Of a DNA stretch of 64,000 nt, positions 1 through 9,924 are shown piece by piece. The translations under genes were made by a program, and so were the position numbers. The DNA comes from CALMEC01 sp963765105 (GTDB taxonomy: Bacteria > Actinomycetota > Thermoleophilia > Miltoncostaeales > Miltoncostaeaceae): the NCBI GenBank assembly GCA_963765105.1, contig CAVXUW010000002.1, forward strand, positions 1,441,978 through 1,505,977. The letters are read 5' to 3'. Under the pieces are notes generated by a model, which had not been told where the DNA came from, did not search any database, and saw only the letters and a list, made by a program, of their open reading frames with translations. Every line of letters starts with the position of its first letter. Within the stretch, counting starts at the first letter, position 1.

Positions 1-795
1 GGCCGGCATTGGTGCCGCTGGTGAGCTTCTGGCCGCACCCCAGACCCGGGGCTTCGCGGTAGGTCATGGCCTCGAAGAAGACCTGGCCGGTGCCGTTCGC
101 CCGGGTGCGGGCGTAGGTGATCTCATTCGTGGTCGTGTTGTCGTAGAACTGGTTCTTCAGGGTGTCGATCCCGCTGACCGTCACCCCGGTGACCGATACG
201 AACGGTACGAAGACATTGCCGGTGGCGCCGGTCAGCAGCGGGTCCTTGGCGTCGCGGTAGGTCGAGGTGGTGAGCTGCCGGGACGCCGAGTTCTGGCCGC
301 CGCGCGGCCGCCGCGCTGGTCGAACGCGGCGCTGCCGCCGAACTCGCACTGGGTGCGCTCAGGGCCGGTGGCCGCCTCGCCCCAGCACTGCATGATCTGC
401 AGGTAGTCGACGTCGAACGCAGCTTGGTCGTTGGTCGGGCGACCCCCGGTCCAGCTGACCTTCACGGTCTGGTTGATCAGGTCGCGGGTCTGCGCGACAG
501 TCACTTTCAGGCCGGCGAAGCTCCCGCTGCCGCTGACAGTGACGGCACTGGACGCCGGAGTCGCGGCGTTCTGGGCGCCGCCGACCGCCGCGATCTCGAC
601 CGGCTGCACCAGGGCTGCCGCCGCCGGGGCGGCGACGCCGGTACCGTCGGTGACATCGGCCGCCGTGAGCCGCCCCAACCAGGGGGCGGCTGCCCCGGTC
701 GTGACGGCGCCCAGCGCAAGCACTGCCAGCAGGGCCAGGGCTCGCGCCGCGCCCCCGGTGGTGTCACCCGAACCCGCACGCAGAGCGGTGCTCAC
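1..795 (-). CDS. Large secreted protein of pst operon, N-terminal part
   Basis: A GTG start at 793-795 overlaps the TGA of pstS (GTGA). The N-terminus has a short charged stretch followed by a hydrophobic Ala/Leu segment (about residues 18-40), consistent with a signal peptide or anchor. The rest reads as an extracellular domain with conserved-looking Trp/Cys positions (IMQCWGEA, TQCEFGG). The frame breaks near position 300; in another frame the protein clearly continues (AKDPLLTGATGNVFVPF, FFEAMTYREAPG) to the window edge, so this is a partial gene with one frame slip. I do not recognise a named family. Its place directly behind a membrane-anchored PstS suggests a surface partner of phosphate uptake, which is inference. 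Confidence 0.6.
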
Positions 796-2489
796 GCGTC
801 ACGCTCGGCTTCGGCGATCTTGCGTGAGATCAGCGGCGGACCGAAGGCGGCGCCCAGCAGGGCCAGCACCGACATCACCATCAGCACCGAGCGCAGGCCG
901 GAGTCGGCGTAGTCGGCAGCGAGCAGCACCTGCTGCCCGATGGCGTTCGTGGTGCCGCCCCCGGCGGCGAGCACCGCGCCGGTGTCGCCGTCCGCGCCGG
1001 TGCCTGCTCCAGCGACGTTGCCGGTGCCGCCGAGAGCACCGCCCTGCTGCCCCGCTCCGGCAGTCGCTCCACCAGCGACCCCACCACCGGTCGTGCTGCC
1101 AGCGCCGAGGCCGCCGTTCGCCGTCGTCCCGCCGGTGCCCCCTGCGGTGACACCTCCGCCGGTGGTACCACCCGTACCGCCGGCGGTACCACCCCCGGCG
1201 GTGCCGCCGGCCCCACCCGCAGCAGCGGTGCCACATTGTGTGGCGCCCTGCTTGTCGCAGGCAGCGGGCTGCGGGGCAGTCACCGCGAGGGTGTTGGTGC
1301 CGTTGCTCGAGAACGTCGGGTTGCGGCAGCTGCTGAGGTTGATGGACTGTGCCACGACCCCGGGAATCTTCTTCACCACGTCGAGCCCGGCCTTGACCAG
1401 GTTGATGGGCAGCGGTGAGTAGCCCAGCACGTCGGCCGACTTCTGGCCGTCGCAGAGGAAGTAGTAGGCGAACGCGCCGAGCGTCGCACCCTTGGCGGCG
1501 CTGAACGAGCCACCGCTGGCGTCGACCGCGGTAGGCACGATCATGTAGCTGTAGCTCGACAGCGGGTAGGCCCGCTTGTCGGCGTTGCCGTAGACACCGT
1601 CCAGGTTCTGCGTCAGGTCGGACGTTGATGGTGGCGCCGGTCAGGCCCACCGCCACGTTCGACGCCGTCGGCGCCACGTAGTACCCGGACTTGTTGAGCA
1701 GCTTGACCACAGGGAAGCCGGCGTTCAGCGCGTAGGAGTACTCGACGTAGGTGATCGCACCCTCGCTCGAGCTCTGCGCCACGTAACCGGCGACCCCGGT
1801 CGACAGTGCCTGGGCGATGAAGCCGCTGCCCGCCTTGGTCGGGTACTGCGAGGTCTGACCGCAGGGGGCCTGCCGGCCGGCGCTGACGCAATAGGCGTCC
1901 CAGGTCGACTGGTAGGCCTTGGACATGTAGCGGGTGAACTGTGCCGTGGTGCCCGACCCGTCCGACCGCACCACCGGCACGATCCGGCGGGGTGGCAGGT
2001 TGAGACCGGGGTTGTCGGCCTTGATGGCCGGGTCCGACCAGTTCGTGATGACCCCGGTGAAGATCTTGGTGAGGTTCTGGCCGGACAGGCGTAGCTGGGT
2101 CACCCGCTTGCCGGCGATCTTGAGGTTGTACATGAACGAGGTGCCGCCGGCCACGATCGGCATGTAGGCGAAGCCCCGGGTGGGCTTCTCGTCGAGAACG
2201 CCACCGTCGGTCAAGCCGTAGGGGATCTCGGAGACCCCGAAGTCGACCGTGTTGTTCCGGAACTGGTTGCGGCCGTCGCTCGATCCGGTCGAGGCGTACT
2301 CGACCTTCATTCCGGCGCGCTTGACGTTCGCGGTCCACTGCTGGATCGCGTTGGCCGACCAGGTCGAGCCGGCGCCGGAGATCGGTACGTAGGTCACCTC
2401 GGCCGAGGCGCGTGCGGCTCCGGCCAGCGACATCAGGACGCCGAGGACGCACGCCACCAGCGCGGTCGCGAATCGGACCGGGCGGCCAC
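792..2489 (-). CDS. pstS: Phosphate-binding protein PstS, C-terminally membrane-anchored
   Basis: Periplasmic-type phosphate-binding protein of the Pst ABC importer. The proposed GTG start at 2489 follows an AAGGAGG ribosome site; a one-base slip separates it from the main frame. A signal peptide ends near ARASA, then the mature domain begins EVTYVPISGAGSTW. Phosphate-loop motifs STGSSDGR and RSDGSGTTAQF are present. A second slip near 1621 splits the domain (upstream GLTGATINV, downstream NADKRAYPLSSYSYM). After the domain comes a ~100-residue Gly/Ala/Thr linker and a hydrophobic helix (SVLMVMSVLALLGAAFG) with a charged tail. PstS proteins are usually lipoproteins or soluble; this C-terminal anchor is unusual. 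The gene lies last of the transport genes, after pstA. Confidence 0.85.
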
Positions 2490-3940
2490 GAGTCCTCCTT
2501 GGGACCGTCGTCGGGGTCGGTGAGCCCGCTGAAGTCACGCAGGTCGCCCAGGTCGAGCAGCACGGTGGGTGGTGGTGGCGCCGAGCGACGGGGGTTCGCC
2601 GACACGCCCGGCGCGGCGGCCGGCGGGAAGGCCGGCACGACACCGGGCACCGTGGGGGGCCGTCGGGGCGGCCTGTCCGTCGGAGGCCGGCATCTCGACG
2701 AAGCGCGCCAGGAACCGCTCGGCGTCCTGTCTCGACCGGCGGCCCGGCGCGCCGCCTGGCGGCGGGTGAGCTGCCCCGGCCCCCGGCCGCCGATGGTTCG
2801 CGCACTCACGAACAGCCCGAGCACCAGGGTCAGCAGCACCGTGGCGGCACCGAAGGCGCGGATCCGCATGGTCTCCTGCGGCGATCCGAAGAGCATGAAG
2901 ACCAGCAGCGGCAACGACGACTGAGGTCCGTGCAGCGGGTCGTAGTTGGTGGCCTGGGCGAAGCCGGCGGTCAGCAGCACCGGCGAGGTCTCACCGATCC
3001 CGCGGGCGGTACCCAGGATGATCGCGGTCGCCAGGCCGGACCGGGCGGTGGGCAGCGTGACGTGCCAGATGGTGCGCCACTGCCCTGCCCCCAGGGCCAG
3101 AGAGGCCTCGGTCAGCGAGGCCGGTACCAGGCGAAGCACGACGTCGCTGGCCCTGATGATGATCGGCAGCATCATGATGCTCAATGCCAGGGACGCCGCG
3201 AAACCGGACTTGTCGAAGCCCAGGGTCAGGATCCAGGTGGTATAGATGAACAGGCCGGCGACGATCGAGGGCAGTGCGGTCATCGCCTCGACGATGGTGC
3301 GCACCACGCGTGAGACCGCACTGCGGAACTCGTGCAGGTAGACCGCGGTGATCAGGCCCAGCGGGATCGTGATGACCAGGGCGATGGCCATCTGCTCGAC
3401 GGTGCCGACGATCCCGTGCCAGATGCCGCCCTCGGTGAGCGGCTGCAGCGGCCCGGTCACCGACAGGTCCTCGACGTAGAGGTTGAGGTGCACCAGCACC
3501 GAACGGGCCCGGTTCACGACGTAGACCAGCACGAAGACCAGGCCCACCATCAACAGCCCGGCGAGGCTAAGGATGACGGCTGCCACGATCCTGTCGAGCA
3601 CCACCTGACGGCTCTCGCGCATGCCGATCAGGACGGCGTAGTTGACCAGGAACATCAGGTACCAGACCACCAGGGCGCCCAGCAGACCCGAGAACGGCGC
3701 CAGCTGGGTGAAGAGGATCCAGGTGAGTCCGGCCGACCCGACGGCCGCACCGACCACCGCGAGCACGTCGTCCTCACGCACTGCCGACAAGGCGCGGCGG
3801 CGGGAGGGCAACGAGCGCAGGCTGATCTCGTCGAGGTGGGGCAGCACCGTGCCGTGGGCGGGCATCCGGATCTGACCGCCGAGTCGTGAGGCCGCCGCCT
3901 TCGGCCCGGCCGCGACCGACGTCCTCACCATCGTCGCCAT
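2490..3940 (-). CDS. pstA: Phosphate ABC transporter permease PstA
   Basis: Inner-membrane permease subunit of the Pst importer. ATG 3938-3940 lies three bases after the pstC stop. About 70 N-terminal cytoplasmic residues precede several membrane segments; the binding-protein-dependent transport signature is seen as EASLALGAGQWRTIWHVTLPTARSG followed by ARGIGETSP. The permease domain ends near residue 390 (GPGQLTRRQ). Beyond it a Pro/Ala-rich tail reads partly in a second frame (RFLARFVEMPASDGQ) and then again in the first (LDLGDLRDFSGLTDPDDGPKE), implying two compensating slips around 2640-2730; the exact stop is uncertain and lies close to the pstS start. Confidence 0.85.
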
Positions 3941-3943
3941 GGG

Positions 3944-4960
3944 TCAGGCCTCACCTTGAGCGCCGGACCGGCTGCGGGACACGATGATCGACGCCACGAA
4001 GTTGACCGCCAGGGTCATCAGGAACAGGGCGAGCCCGGCGGCGAACAGGGCAGACAGCCCGAAGTGGCTGGCGTCGCCACGTCGAAGCGCGATCAGCGCG
4101 CTCACCGAGTTGGTGCCCTGCTCGAGAATGTGGGTCTGGAAGGCGAACACCGGAGAGATGATCATGAACACTGCGATCGTCTCGCCCAGGGCTCGACCCA
4201 GCCCGAGCATGGTGCCGCCGATGATGCCGCCCCGGCCGTAGGGCAGCACCACGGCGCGGATCATGCCCCAGCGGGTCGCGCCGAGCGCGTAGGCACCCTC
4301 ACGCTCGCCCGCCGGCGCCTGCATGAACGCCTCCCGCATCACCGAGCTCGCGATCGGGGTGATCATCATGGCGACCGTGATGCCGGCAATGAACGCCGAG
4401 CTCTTGTAGACCGTCTCGCTCTGCAACGGGTCGCTCGGGTCGGCCCCCGAGACCGCGAACAGCGGGATCCAACCGAAGTAGGTCGAGATCCAGCGTGAGA
4501 GCCCGAGCACGTTCTCGGTGAGGAAGAACGCTCCCCACAGGCCGTAGACGACGCTCGGCACGGCCGCCATCAGGTCGACGACGCCGATCAGGCCCCGCTG
4601 CAGCCGCCGGGGCGCGTACTCCGAGATGTAGAGCGCGGTGGCCATGGCGAACGGCACCGAGATCGCGATCGCGGTCAGGCCGATGAATACGGTGCCCTGC
4701 AGGATCGCGGCGATCCCGAAGTTGTGGGCATCGGGTTCCCAGGCCTGTGTGGTGAGGAAGCTGGCCCCCGCCTGCGTCAGGGCCTCGCCGGCTCTGGTGG
4801 TCAGGAACAGCCCGACCATGGCCATCAGGGCGAGGACCGCTCCCCCGCCGGACCGGGCCACGGCCCGGAACACCTGGTCGGCCGGGTGCGGTCGACTGGT
4901 GATCTTCAGCGGCCGTCGGTCGTCCGGCACCGTCAGGGTCTCGGGCACGACGGTGCTCAC
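3944..4960 (-). CDS. pstC: Phosphate ABC transporter permease PstC
   Basis: Intact 338-residue permease. The GTG start (958-960 of the 4.9 kb line) overlaps the TGA of the preceding gene as GTGA, indicating translational coupling. Several membrane segments are evident (for example AVLALMAMVGLFL, LIGVVDLMAAVPSVVYGLWGAFFL), and the inner-membrane component signature appears as GEREGAYALGATRWGMIRAVVLP followed by LGRALGETIAV. No pstB ATPase gene is seen in the part of the operon included here; it may lie beyond the window edge or elsewhere. Confidence 0.92.
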   Translation of the reverse strand: MSTVVPETLTVPDDRRPLKITSRPHPADQVFRAVARSGGGAVLALMAMVGLFLTTRAGEALTQAGASFLTTQAWEPDAHNFGIAAILQGTVFIGLTAIAISVPFAMATALYISEYAPRRLQRGLIGVVDLMAAVPSVVYGLWGAFFLTENVLGLSRWISTYFGWIPLFAVSGADPSDPLQSETVYKSSAFIAGITVAMMITPIASSVMREAFMQAPAGEREGAYALGATRWGMIRAVVLPYGRGGIIGGTMLGLGRALGETIAVFMIISPVFAFQTHILEQGTNSVSALIALRRGDASHFGLSALFAAGLALFLMTLAVNFVASIIVSRSRSGAQGEA

Positions 4961-5454
4961 CGCAACGCCTCCAGGCCGTACACCGAGGCGCCGGGCTCGT
5001 ACCCGAAGCGCAGCACCGGCTGCTCGCCGGTCAGGTCGACCACCGTCGGGACCACGTGGTCGACGCCGGCAGCTGCCGGCGCGGCGCGCAGGAACTGCCG
5101 CAGGCTGTAGGCGCACTCGCGTTGACGCAGGTAGAGCCGCGACGACACCGCCACCGAGCCGGCGGCACCGTCCAACCGCCAGCGCCACAGTCCACGGGCG
5201 CTGTCGGCAGCCACCGTCGCTGTGAGGGAGTCGAGGTCGGCCATCATGGCCGCGGCGGCCTGAAGGCAGTCGGAGGCAGCCTGATGAACCATGGGACTGC
5301 GCCCCAGCTCACGGTTGTTCGCCGCCAGCAGCCGCCACCCGAACCAGGCACCGTCGGCCCCCGCCGCACCGACGAGCCGGTCGGCGTGGGGCCACGAGGT
5401 CGGCGCCGTCCGGCCACGGCCACCGGCGACGAGCACGATGCGGGGCAGCGTCAC
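4957..5454 (-). CDS. Two-repeat YegP/DUF1508-like protein heading the pst operon
   Basis: A 165-residue protein whose GTG start at 5452-5454 is supported by a strong AGGAGG eight bases upstream; longer open frames in the same register lack such a site. The sequence holds two similar blocks, WFGWRLLAANNRELGRS (about residues 35-52) and GLWRWRLDGAAGSVAVSS (about 85-102), each followed by a Cys-containing helix. This pattern resembles the W-x-R-L-x-A-N-x-G repeat of the YegP/DUF1508 family, whose role is unknown. The stop overlaps the pstC start, so it is probably co-expressed with phosphate transport. Family assignment is by pattern only. Confidence 0.6.
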   Translation of the reverse strand: MTLPRIVLVAGGRGRTAPTSWPHADRLVGAAGADGAWFGWRLLAANNRELGRSPMVHQAASDCLQAAAAMMADLDSLTATVAADSARGLWRWRLDGAAGSVAVSSRLYLRQRECAYSLRQFLRAAPAAAGVDHVVPTVVDLTGEQPVLRFGYEPGASVYGLEALR

Positions 5455-5573
5455 GCAGCACCTCCTGGTCGGTCGTGGGGCCTGGCGTCGAGCCGGGCGC
5501 GGGTCATGTCGGCAGACCGCCGACCGTTCCGCCTCGAACAGTGGCCATGGCAAGGCACCGGGTGCCGTCGCTC

Positions 5574-5604
5574 GTCTGAACGCCGAACGTGGCTTCGGTG
5601 AACC
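5574..5604 (-). promoter_or_regulatory. Candidate PHO box upstream of the pst operon
   Basis: On the minus strand, GGTTCACC (5604-5597) is followed 22 bases later by GTTCAGAC (5581-5574), with a weaker CCACGTT between, giving an 11-base period. Actinobacterial PhoP boxes are direct repeats of GTTCACC-like units with an 11-base period. The site is 120-150 bases upstream of the first gene of the operon. The match is partial and the call is tentative. Confidence 0.3.
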
Positions 5605-5721
5605 GCGGTGTCGAATCCGGCCCAACCGGGCACCGGTTTCACACAGCGTCGCCAACTGGACGCCTATCCGTTGCTCGATGTCACCCAACGCAAGGCCAGA
5701 TGGCCAGTCCATGAAGGAACC

Positions 5722-7107
5722 ATGACAACCGTTGGGTGGCAACGAATCAGCACCTACGGTCACCGAGTGAGGATTCCCCGTTCCCCCCTGACCCGTGCCC
5801 TGGTCGTCGGGGTACCTGCCCTCGTGCTGCTCAGCGGTCAGGTCGCCGCGGCCAGCCGCAGTGTCTCGTGGGGCGGGCTCTCGGGCCCCACCGCCGCCGA
5901 CCAGGCCTGGCTCAGCTCCCTCACGGGAGCACAAGTGACCGAGCCCGACGGCAGCCTCGTCGCCGTCGGTGACCCCAACCAGGCAGTGCTGCCGGACGGC
6001 GGTGACCCCGCACACCTCAGTGCCGCCGACGGTCTGGTGGTCGTCCCGCTGCCGGTGACCACCGCTGCCACCCCCGGCGACACCTCACTGGCGGGCGGCC
6101 TGGTCTCGAACGGCATCCCGGTCCGGGTGCTGCAGTCCTACCTGGCCGCAGCCTCGGTGATGTCGCGGCGCCAGTCCTCGTGCCACCTGTCCTGGTCGCT
6201 GCTGGCGGGGATCGGGCGCGTCGAGAGCGACCACGGCCGCCACGGCGGCAACCTCATCGGGCGCGACGGCGTGGTGCGGCCGGGCATCTACGGGCCTCGC
6301 CTCGACGGCGCGATCGGCACCGCCGTGATCCGGGACAGCGACGGGGGCCGCTACGACGGCGACTCCCGCTACGACCGCGCCGTCGGACCGATGCAGTTCA
6401 TCCCCGGCACCTGGCGGATCTACGGCACGGATGCCAACGGTGACGGCCGGGCCGACCCGCAGAACATGGACGACGCGGCCCTGTCGGCCGGCCGCTATCT
6501 GTGCGCCGGCGGTCACGACCTGGGCACCACTGCCGGGCGATGGTCGGCGGTCCTCACCTACAACCACTCCAACGAGTACGCCGCCACCGTCTCGGCCCTG
6601 GCCGACAGCTACGCCACGGGCGTCGCGGCCGCCGTCCCGACCATGCCCTCCGGGGTCACGGCACCTCCGGCGTCCCCAGTGCCTCCAGGTACCACCACGC
6701 TCGCGCCGGCGGTGGTTCCGCAGGTGGCCCCGACGGCTCCCGTGACGTCGACCCCGACCGGGTCCGCGACGGCTCCTTCGACCGTCTCGTCGACGCCGTC
6801 CACCCACGCCCCCCACCCGACGACAGCCACGACGTCGCCTGACACCAGTCCCAGCACCAGTCCCAGCACCAGTCCCAGTCCCAGCGACACGACAGCGCCG
6901 ACCCCGACCGGGGCGCCGAGCTCCCCCAGCCCCACGGACACCACGGCGGCCGTCACCCCTTCGGCATCGGCGTCGGCCGTCAGCCCCGGCGTCCCTGCGA
7001 CGACCCCGGTCGTCTCCGCCTCACCCGAGACCGCCAACCCGTCCCCGTCGGCCTCCGACCCGAGTCCGACCCCGACCCCGACCCCCTCGACCTCGCCGTC
7101 CCCCTGA
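5722..7107 (+). CDS. Secreted MltB-type lytic murein transglycosylase with Pro/Ser/Thr tail
   Basis: Cleaves peptidoglycan outside the membrane. ATG 5722 follows GAAGGAACC; a GTG at 5767 would give a more classical signal peptide (RIPRSPLTRALVVGVPALVLLSG), so the start is uncertain. The catalytic domain (about residues 130-300) carries the SLT2/MltB pattern: LLAGIGRVESDHGRHGGN with the catalytic Glu, then GPRLDGA, AVGPMQFIPGTW, DPQNMDDAALSAGRYLC and AVLTYNHSNEYAATV. The last ~150 residues are low-complexity Pro/Ser/Thr, including in-frame 12-base repeats near 6845-6885 that encode TSPS units, likely a wall-spanning linker. It stands alone, divergent from the pst operon. Confidence 0.85.
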   Translation: MTTVGWQRISTYGHRVRIPRSPLTRALVVGVPALVLLSGQVAAASRSVSWGGLSGPTAADQAWLSSLTGAQVTEPDGSLVAVGDPNQAVLPDGGDPAHLSAADGLVVVPLPVTTAATPGDTSLAGGLVSNGIPVRVLQSYLAAASVMSRRQSSCHLSWSLLAGIGRVESDHGRHGGNLIGRDGVVRPGIYGPRLDGAIGTAVIRDSDGGRYDGDSRYDRAVGPMQFIPGTWRIYGTDANGDGRADPQNMDDAALSAGRYLCAGGHDLGTTAGRWSAVLTYNHSNEYAATVSALADSYATGVAAAVPTMPSGVTAPPASPVPPGTTTLAPAVVPQVAPTAPVTSTPTGSATAPSTVSSTPSTHAPHPTTATTSPDTSPSTSPSTSPSPSDTTAPTPTGAPSSPSPTDTTAAVTPSASASAVSPGVPATTPVVSASPETANPSPSASDPSPTPTPTPSTSPSP

Positions 7108-7144
7108 GTCGAGCCCGGGCGATCGGCGAGTCGAGCCGGGGCGG

Positions 7145-8700
7145 TCAGCCGGCGGCGACCGTCTCGCCGGCCCCCAGCGTGAAGCCCACGGTCGCGGAGC
7201 CGGTCAGCAGGTAGCGGTTGCCGGTGTGCACCGCCGGGGCACTGGACTCGATGACGCGGCCGGCGGCCGTGAACAGGTTGTCGGTCAGGGTCAGCGCACT
7301 CAGGTCGCCGCCCAGCAGCGCCTTGGGGTCGGTGCTGCGAATCGTGTTGGCGTTCCACAGCATCCGAGCCGTGCCGATGCGGAACGTCCCGCTGCCGTGG
7401 ACCCACAGGGCACCATGGGTATCGGTGACGGTGTTGCCCCGCACCACCACGTCGTCCGCCCGGGCTGTCGGCCGGGCTGCCCCAGCTCGAGGAATCCCTC
7501 GACGTCGGTCGCGGAATTCTCGAGCAGCTGCAGGCGACTGCCGCTGTTGAAGACGTCGGCGAAGCCGCCGTCGTAGCCGTAGTCGTAGCTGACGGCCCGG
7601 CAGCGGGTGCATGAGCTGCGCCAGACGGTGGCGTCGTCCGCCTCGATGTCGAACCCGATGGCGCCTGAGTCGTCATCGCCGCCAGGGGTGTTGACCAGCA
7701 TGTGCAGGTCGTGGATCGCCGTGGAGCTGACGAAGGCGAACGGAGCCATGATCCTCACCCCTACCGCGACCCGGTCGATCTCGCTGCCGACGACGCTGTC
7801 GTGCGCCCCGTTCAGGACGAAACCGGGTCCCGCGGCGCCCGTGACGTGCAGCCCCATCAGGGTCACGTAGGGCGAGGCCACCGTCACCACCCCTTGGTCA
7901 CGCCCCAGTCCGGCTCCGTCAACGGTCGGCGCTGCCCCGGCGCCGAACCCTGTGATCAGGATCGGGGACGCCGCGGAAGTCGGCGTGGACCCGGATGCCG
8001 CAATGGTGACCGGGCCGTGCCAGATGCACCCCCGGCGCAGATGGACGGTGGCCCCGGCAGGGATCCCGGACTGCAAGGGGCGCAGGGTGTTCCAAGGATG
8101 GGCGGCGTCTCCGACCCCCGCATCCTGGCCGACCGTGCAGTCCACGTAGAGCGCCGGGCCCGAGGTCGGGACCGGCACCGCGGCGGCCGCAGGGGTGGTC
8201 GGCAGGCTGCCGCCGACCCCGGCGGAGGTCGCCGAGCCGGTCGTCGCCACAACGGTGGTCGTCGCCGGAACGCTCGTCGTGCCAGGAATGGTTGTCGTGC
8301 CAGGAATGGTTGTCGTCGCCGTACCGGTCGCCGTACCGGTCGCCGTACCGGTGCCAGCGGCCGTCGCGGACTCCGCGGCTGGCGCACCCACGGCAGAGCT
8401 GCTCCGGCCCAGGGCGTCGGCACCGGTGCCGGTCGCCGGCAGATGGAGCTCCGACAGCGGCGCGCCAGGGATGACGGCCGGATCGGGGGCCGACCCCGCG
8501 CCGGGGCTACCGGCCACCGCCGCAGCACTCGCCCCCGCGAGGTTGCCGGACTCGGACTGGGTCGTACGCACGTAGGCCGGCCGCTGACCGTGCCCTACTG
8601 CCGCCAGGCCGCAGGCGAGAACGACCCCCACACAGCCGCATCCGGCCACCTGCCACCACAACCGCCTGCTGCCGACCGGTCCGCGCTCTGCATGGCTCAC
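7145..8700 (-). CDS. Secreted right-handed beta-helix protein (one frame slip)
   Basis: A ~515-residue exported protein. The N-terminus has a hydrophobic segment (VAGCGCVGVVLACGLAAVG), then a ~120-residue Thr/Ala/Gly linker with short repeats (TATGTATGTA, TTIPGTTTIPG). From YVDCTVGQDAGVGD onward it shows the pattern of pectate-lyase-like parallel beta helices: AHPWNTLRPLQSGIPAGATVHLRRG, then repeated short strands (SPYVTLMGLHVTG, HDSVVGSEIDRVAVGVRI). The frame slips near 7480 and continues as ADDVVVRGNTVTD through LTLTDNLFTAAG to the stop at 7145. Function beyond the fold is not visible; polysaccharide binding or cleavage is possible. Confidence 0.7.
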
Positions 8701-8762
8701 CCCGTGACGCTAGGTGGGTCCGGTGAACGGCTCCTGGGACCGGGTGAACGGCGAACGGCCGG

Positions 8763-9191
8763 CTACTGCACGCGCGGCCGCAGCACCAGCAGGCCCACGA
8801 CGAACAGCACCGGCAGGAAGGCGGCGGTCGTCACCTGCGAGAGCGTCACGTCGCCGTGGACCAGGTACCCGACGGTGGCGACCCAGTCGAGTGCCTGGAC
8901 GACGACCATGGAGTCGAGCCAGAGGCGATGGCGCTGCGGGTCCCTTGCCGCGCAGAGCATCCCGACCCCGTAGCCCAGGAAGCGGGCGGCCATCATGGCG
9001 AAGAGCCATCCGGTCCATCCGGGCGCCGCGGCCAGGCCCAACAGCCGAGCCATGCCCCCCGGAGCGACCAGGAAGCCCACTCCGAGCACGAACTGGAAGC
9101 CGGCGATCAGGTACACGACGGCGCGGAACAGTCGGGCTCGCACCGTGCGAGAGAGCGGTGTGGACAGGGAGGGGGTCTGCGTCGTTGTCAT
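8763..9191 (-). CDS. Small four-helix membrane protein
   Basis: 142 residues starting at MTTTQTPSL, with four hydrophobic segments (LFRAVVYLIAGFQFVLGVGFLV, GWTGWLFAMMAARFLGYGVGML, SMVVVQALDWVATVGYLV, AAFLPVLFVVGLLVL). No family is recognised with confidence. It is divergent from, and shares a 65-base promoter region with, an HxlR-family regulator, so it is the likely target of that regulator. Confidence 0.7.
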   Translation of the reverse strand: MTTTQTPSLSTPLSRTVRARLFRAVVYLIAGFQFVLGVGFLVAPGGMARLLGLAAAPGWTGWLFAMMAARFLGYGVGMLCAARDPQRHRLWLDSMVVVQALDWVATVGYLVHGDVTLSQVTTAAFLPVLFVVGLLVLRPRVQ

Positions 9192-9256
9192 GCCGGCACC
9201 GTAGGAAGGGGAGCACATGGGTTGTCAAACAGTGAATCAGTTTCATACTTTGAACC
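9192..9256. promoter_or_regulatory. Divergent promoter region with imperfect AAAC/GTTT palindrome
   Basis: This AT-richer 65-base spacer between the membrane-protein gene and the HxlR gene contains AAACAGTGAATCAGTTT at about 9228-9244, an imperfect inverted repeat (AAAC...GTTT, with TGA/TCA around the centre). HxlR-type regulators commonly bind such sites between themselves and a divergent target. No clear -35/-10 pair was assigned. Confidence 0.4.
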
Positions 9257-9664
9257 ATGACGCAACGGATCCCCCTCGGCGCTGTCGCGCCGCAGCAGGT
9301 GTGCGAGGACGGTTCCTGTCCGGTGTCCCGGGCCGTGGCCGTCCTGGACGGCAAGTGGACCCTGCTGGTGATCCGCGACCTGGTGAGCGGTCCGAAGCGG
9401 TTCGGCCGGCTGCGAACCTCACTGCAGGGCATCAGCCCGAAGACCCTCACGGACCGGCTCCGCGACCTCGAGACTGCGGGCCTGGTGACCCGCACCCTCT
9501 ACCCGCAGATCCCTCCCCGCGTCGAGTACGAGCTCACCGAGCGGGGCATGACACTGCTTCCGCTGATCCAGGCCCTGGAGGCCTTCGGGCGCACCCTTGC
9601 GGCCCCGCCGCCTGCGAATCAGGGCTCCGCTCCGGACGGGCGACGCGTCAGCCGTCAGGCCTGA
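9257..9664 (+). CDS. HxlR-family transcriptional regulator
   Basis: 135 residues with the winged-helix pattern of HxlR regulators: CPVSRAVAVLDGKWTLLVIRDL, a helix region FGRLRTSLQGISPKTLTDRLRDLE, then a wing GLVTRTLYPQIPPRVEYELTERG and a terminal helix. An N-terminal Cys (QQVCEDGSCPV) is present, a feature often linked to redox sensing in this family. It ends tail-to-tail with the next minus-strand gene, overlapping it by about 10 bases. It likely regulates itself and the divergent membrane protein. Confidence 0.88.
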   Translation: MTQRIPLGAVAPQQVCEDGSCPVSRAVAVLDGKWTLLVIRDLVSGPKRFGRLRTSLQGISPKTLTDRLRDLETAGLVTRTLYPQIPPRVEYELTERGMTLLPLIQALEAFGRTLAAPPPANQGSAPDGRRVSRQA

Positions 9665-9924
9665 GCGTCCACCGGGCCCGCCGCCGATCGAGGCATGGAT
9701 GCCTGGCCCGCCCGGTGGGCCATGCGATCGACGTCGCTGGGCCGGACGCCGAGCACATCGGCGACCTGCTCCACCGTCACGCCCGCAGTCAACGCCGTCA
9801 CGATGGCCTGACCCCGTACCTGGCGGTAGTGGGCGCTGCGCGTCTGCGTCGTCCAGAGCTGCTCGTCAGCCTCACGAGCCGCCGCCAGAGCCCGGGTTCC
9901 GTCGGTGATGTCCACGGCAGTCAT
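9655..9924 (-). CDS. Small HTH-like protein, second gene of an overlapping pair
   Basis: 89 residues, ATG 9922-9924 overlapping the upstream stop (ATGA). The C-terminal half contains a helix-turn-helix-like stretch, TALTAGVTVEQVADVLGVRPSDVDRMAHRAG, typical of small DNA-binding proteins. No specific family is recognised. Pairing with the preceding 155-residue gene through a 4-base overlap resembles toxin-antitoxin or regulator-effector pairs, but neither protein shows a toxin motif I can name. Confidence 0.6.
   Translation of the reverse strand: MTAVDITDGTRALAAAREADEQLWTTQTRSAHYRQVRGQAIVTALTAGVTVEQVADVLGVRPSDVDRMAHRAGQASMPRSAAGPVDAQA

Noticed and set aside
799..2805. Long overlapping Arg/Pro-rich open frames on both strands, here and in most genes.
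   Set aside because: They are GC-rich shadow frames; codon bias, motifs and operon spacing support only the listed frames.
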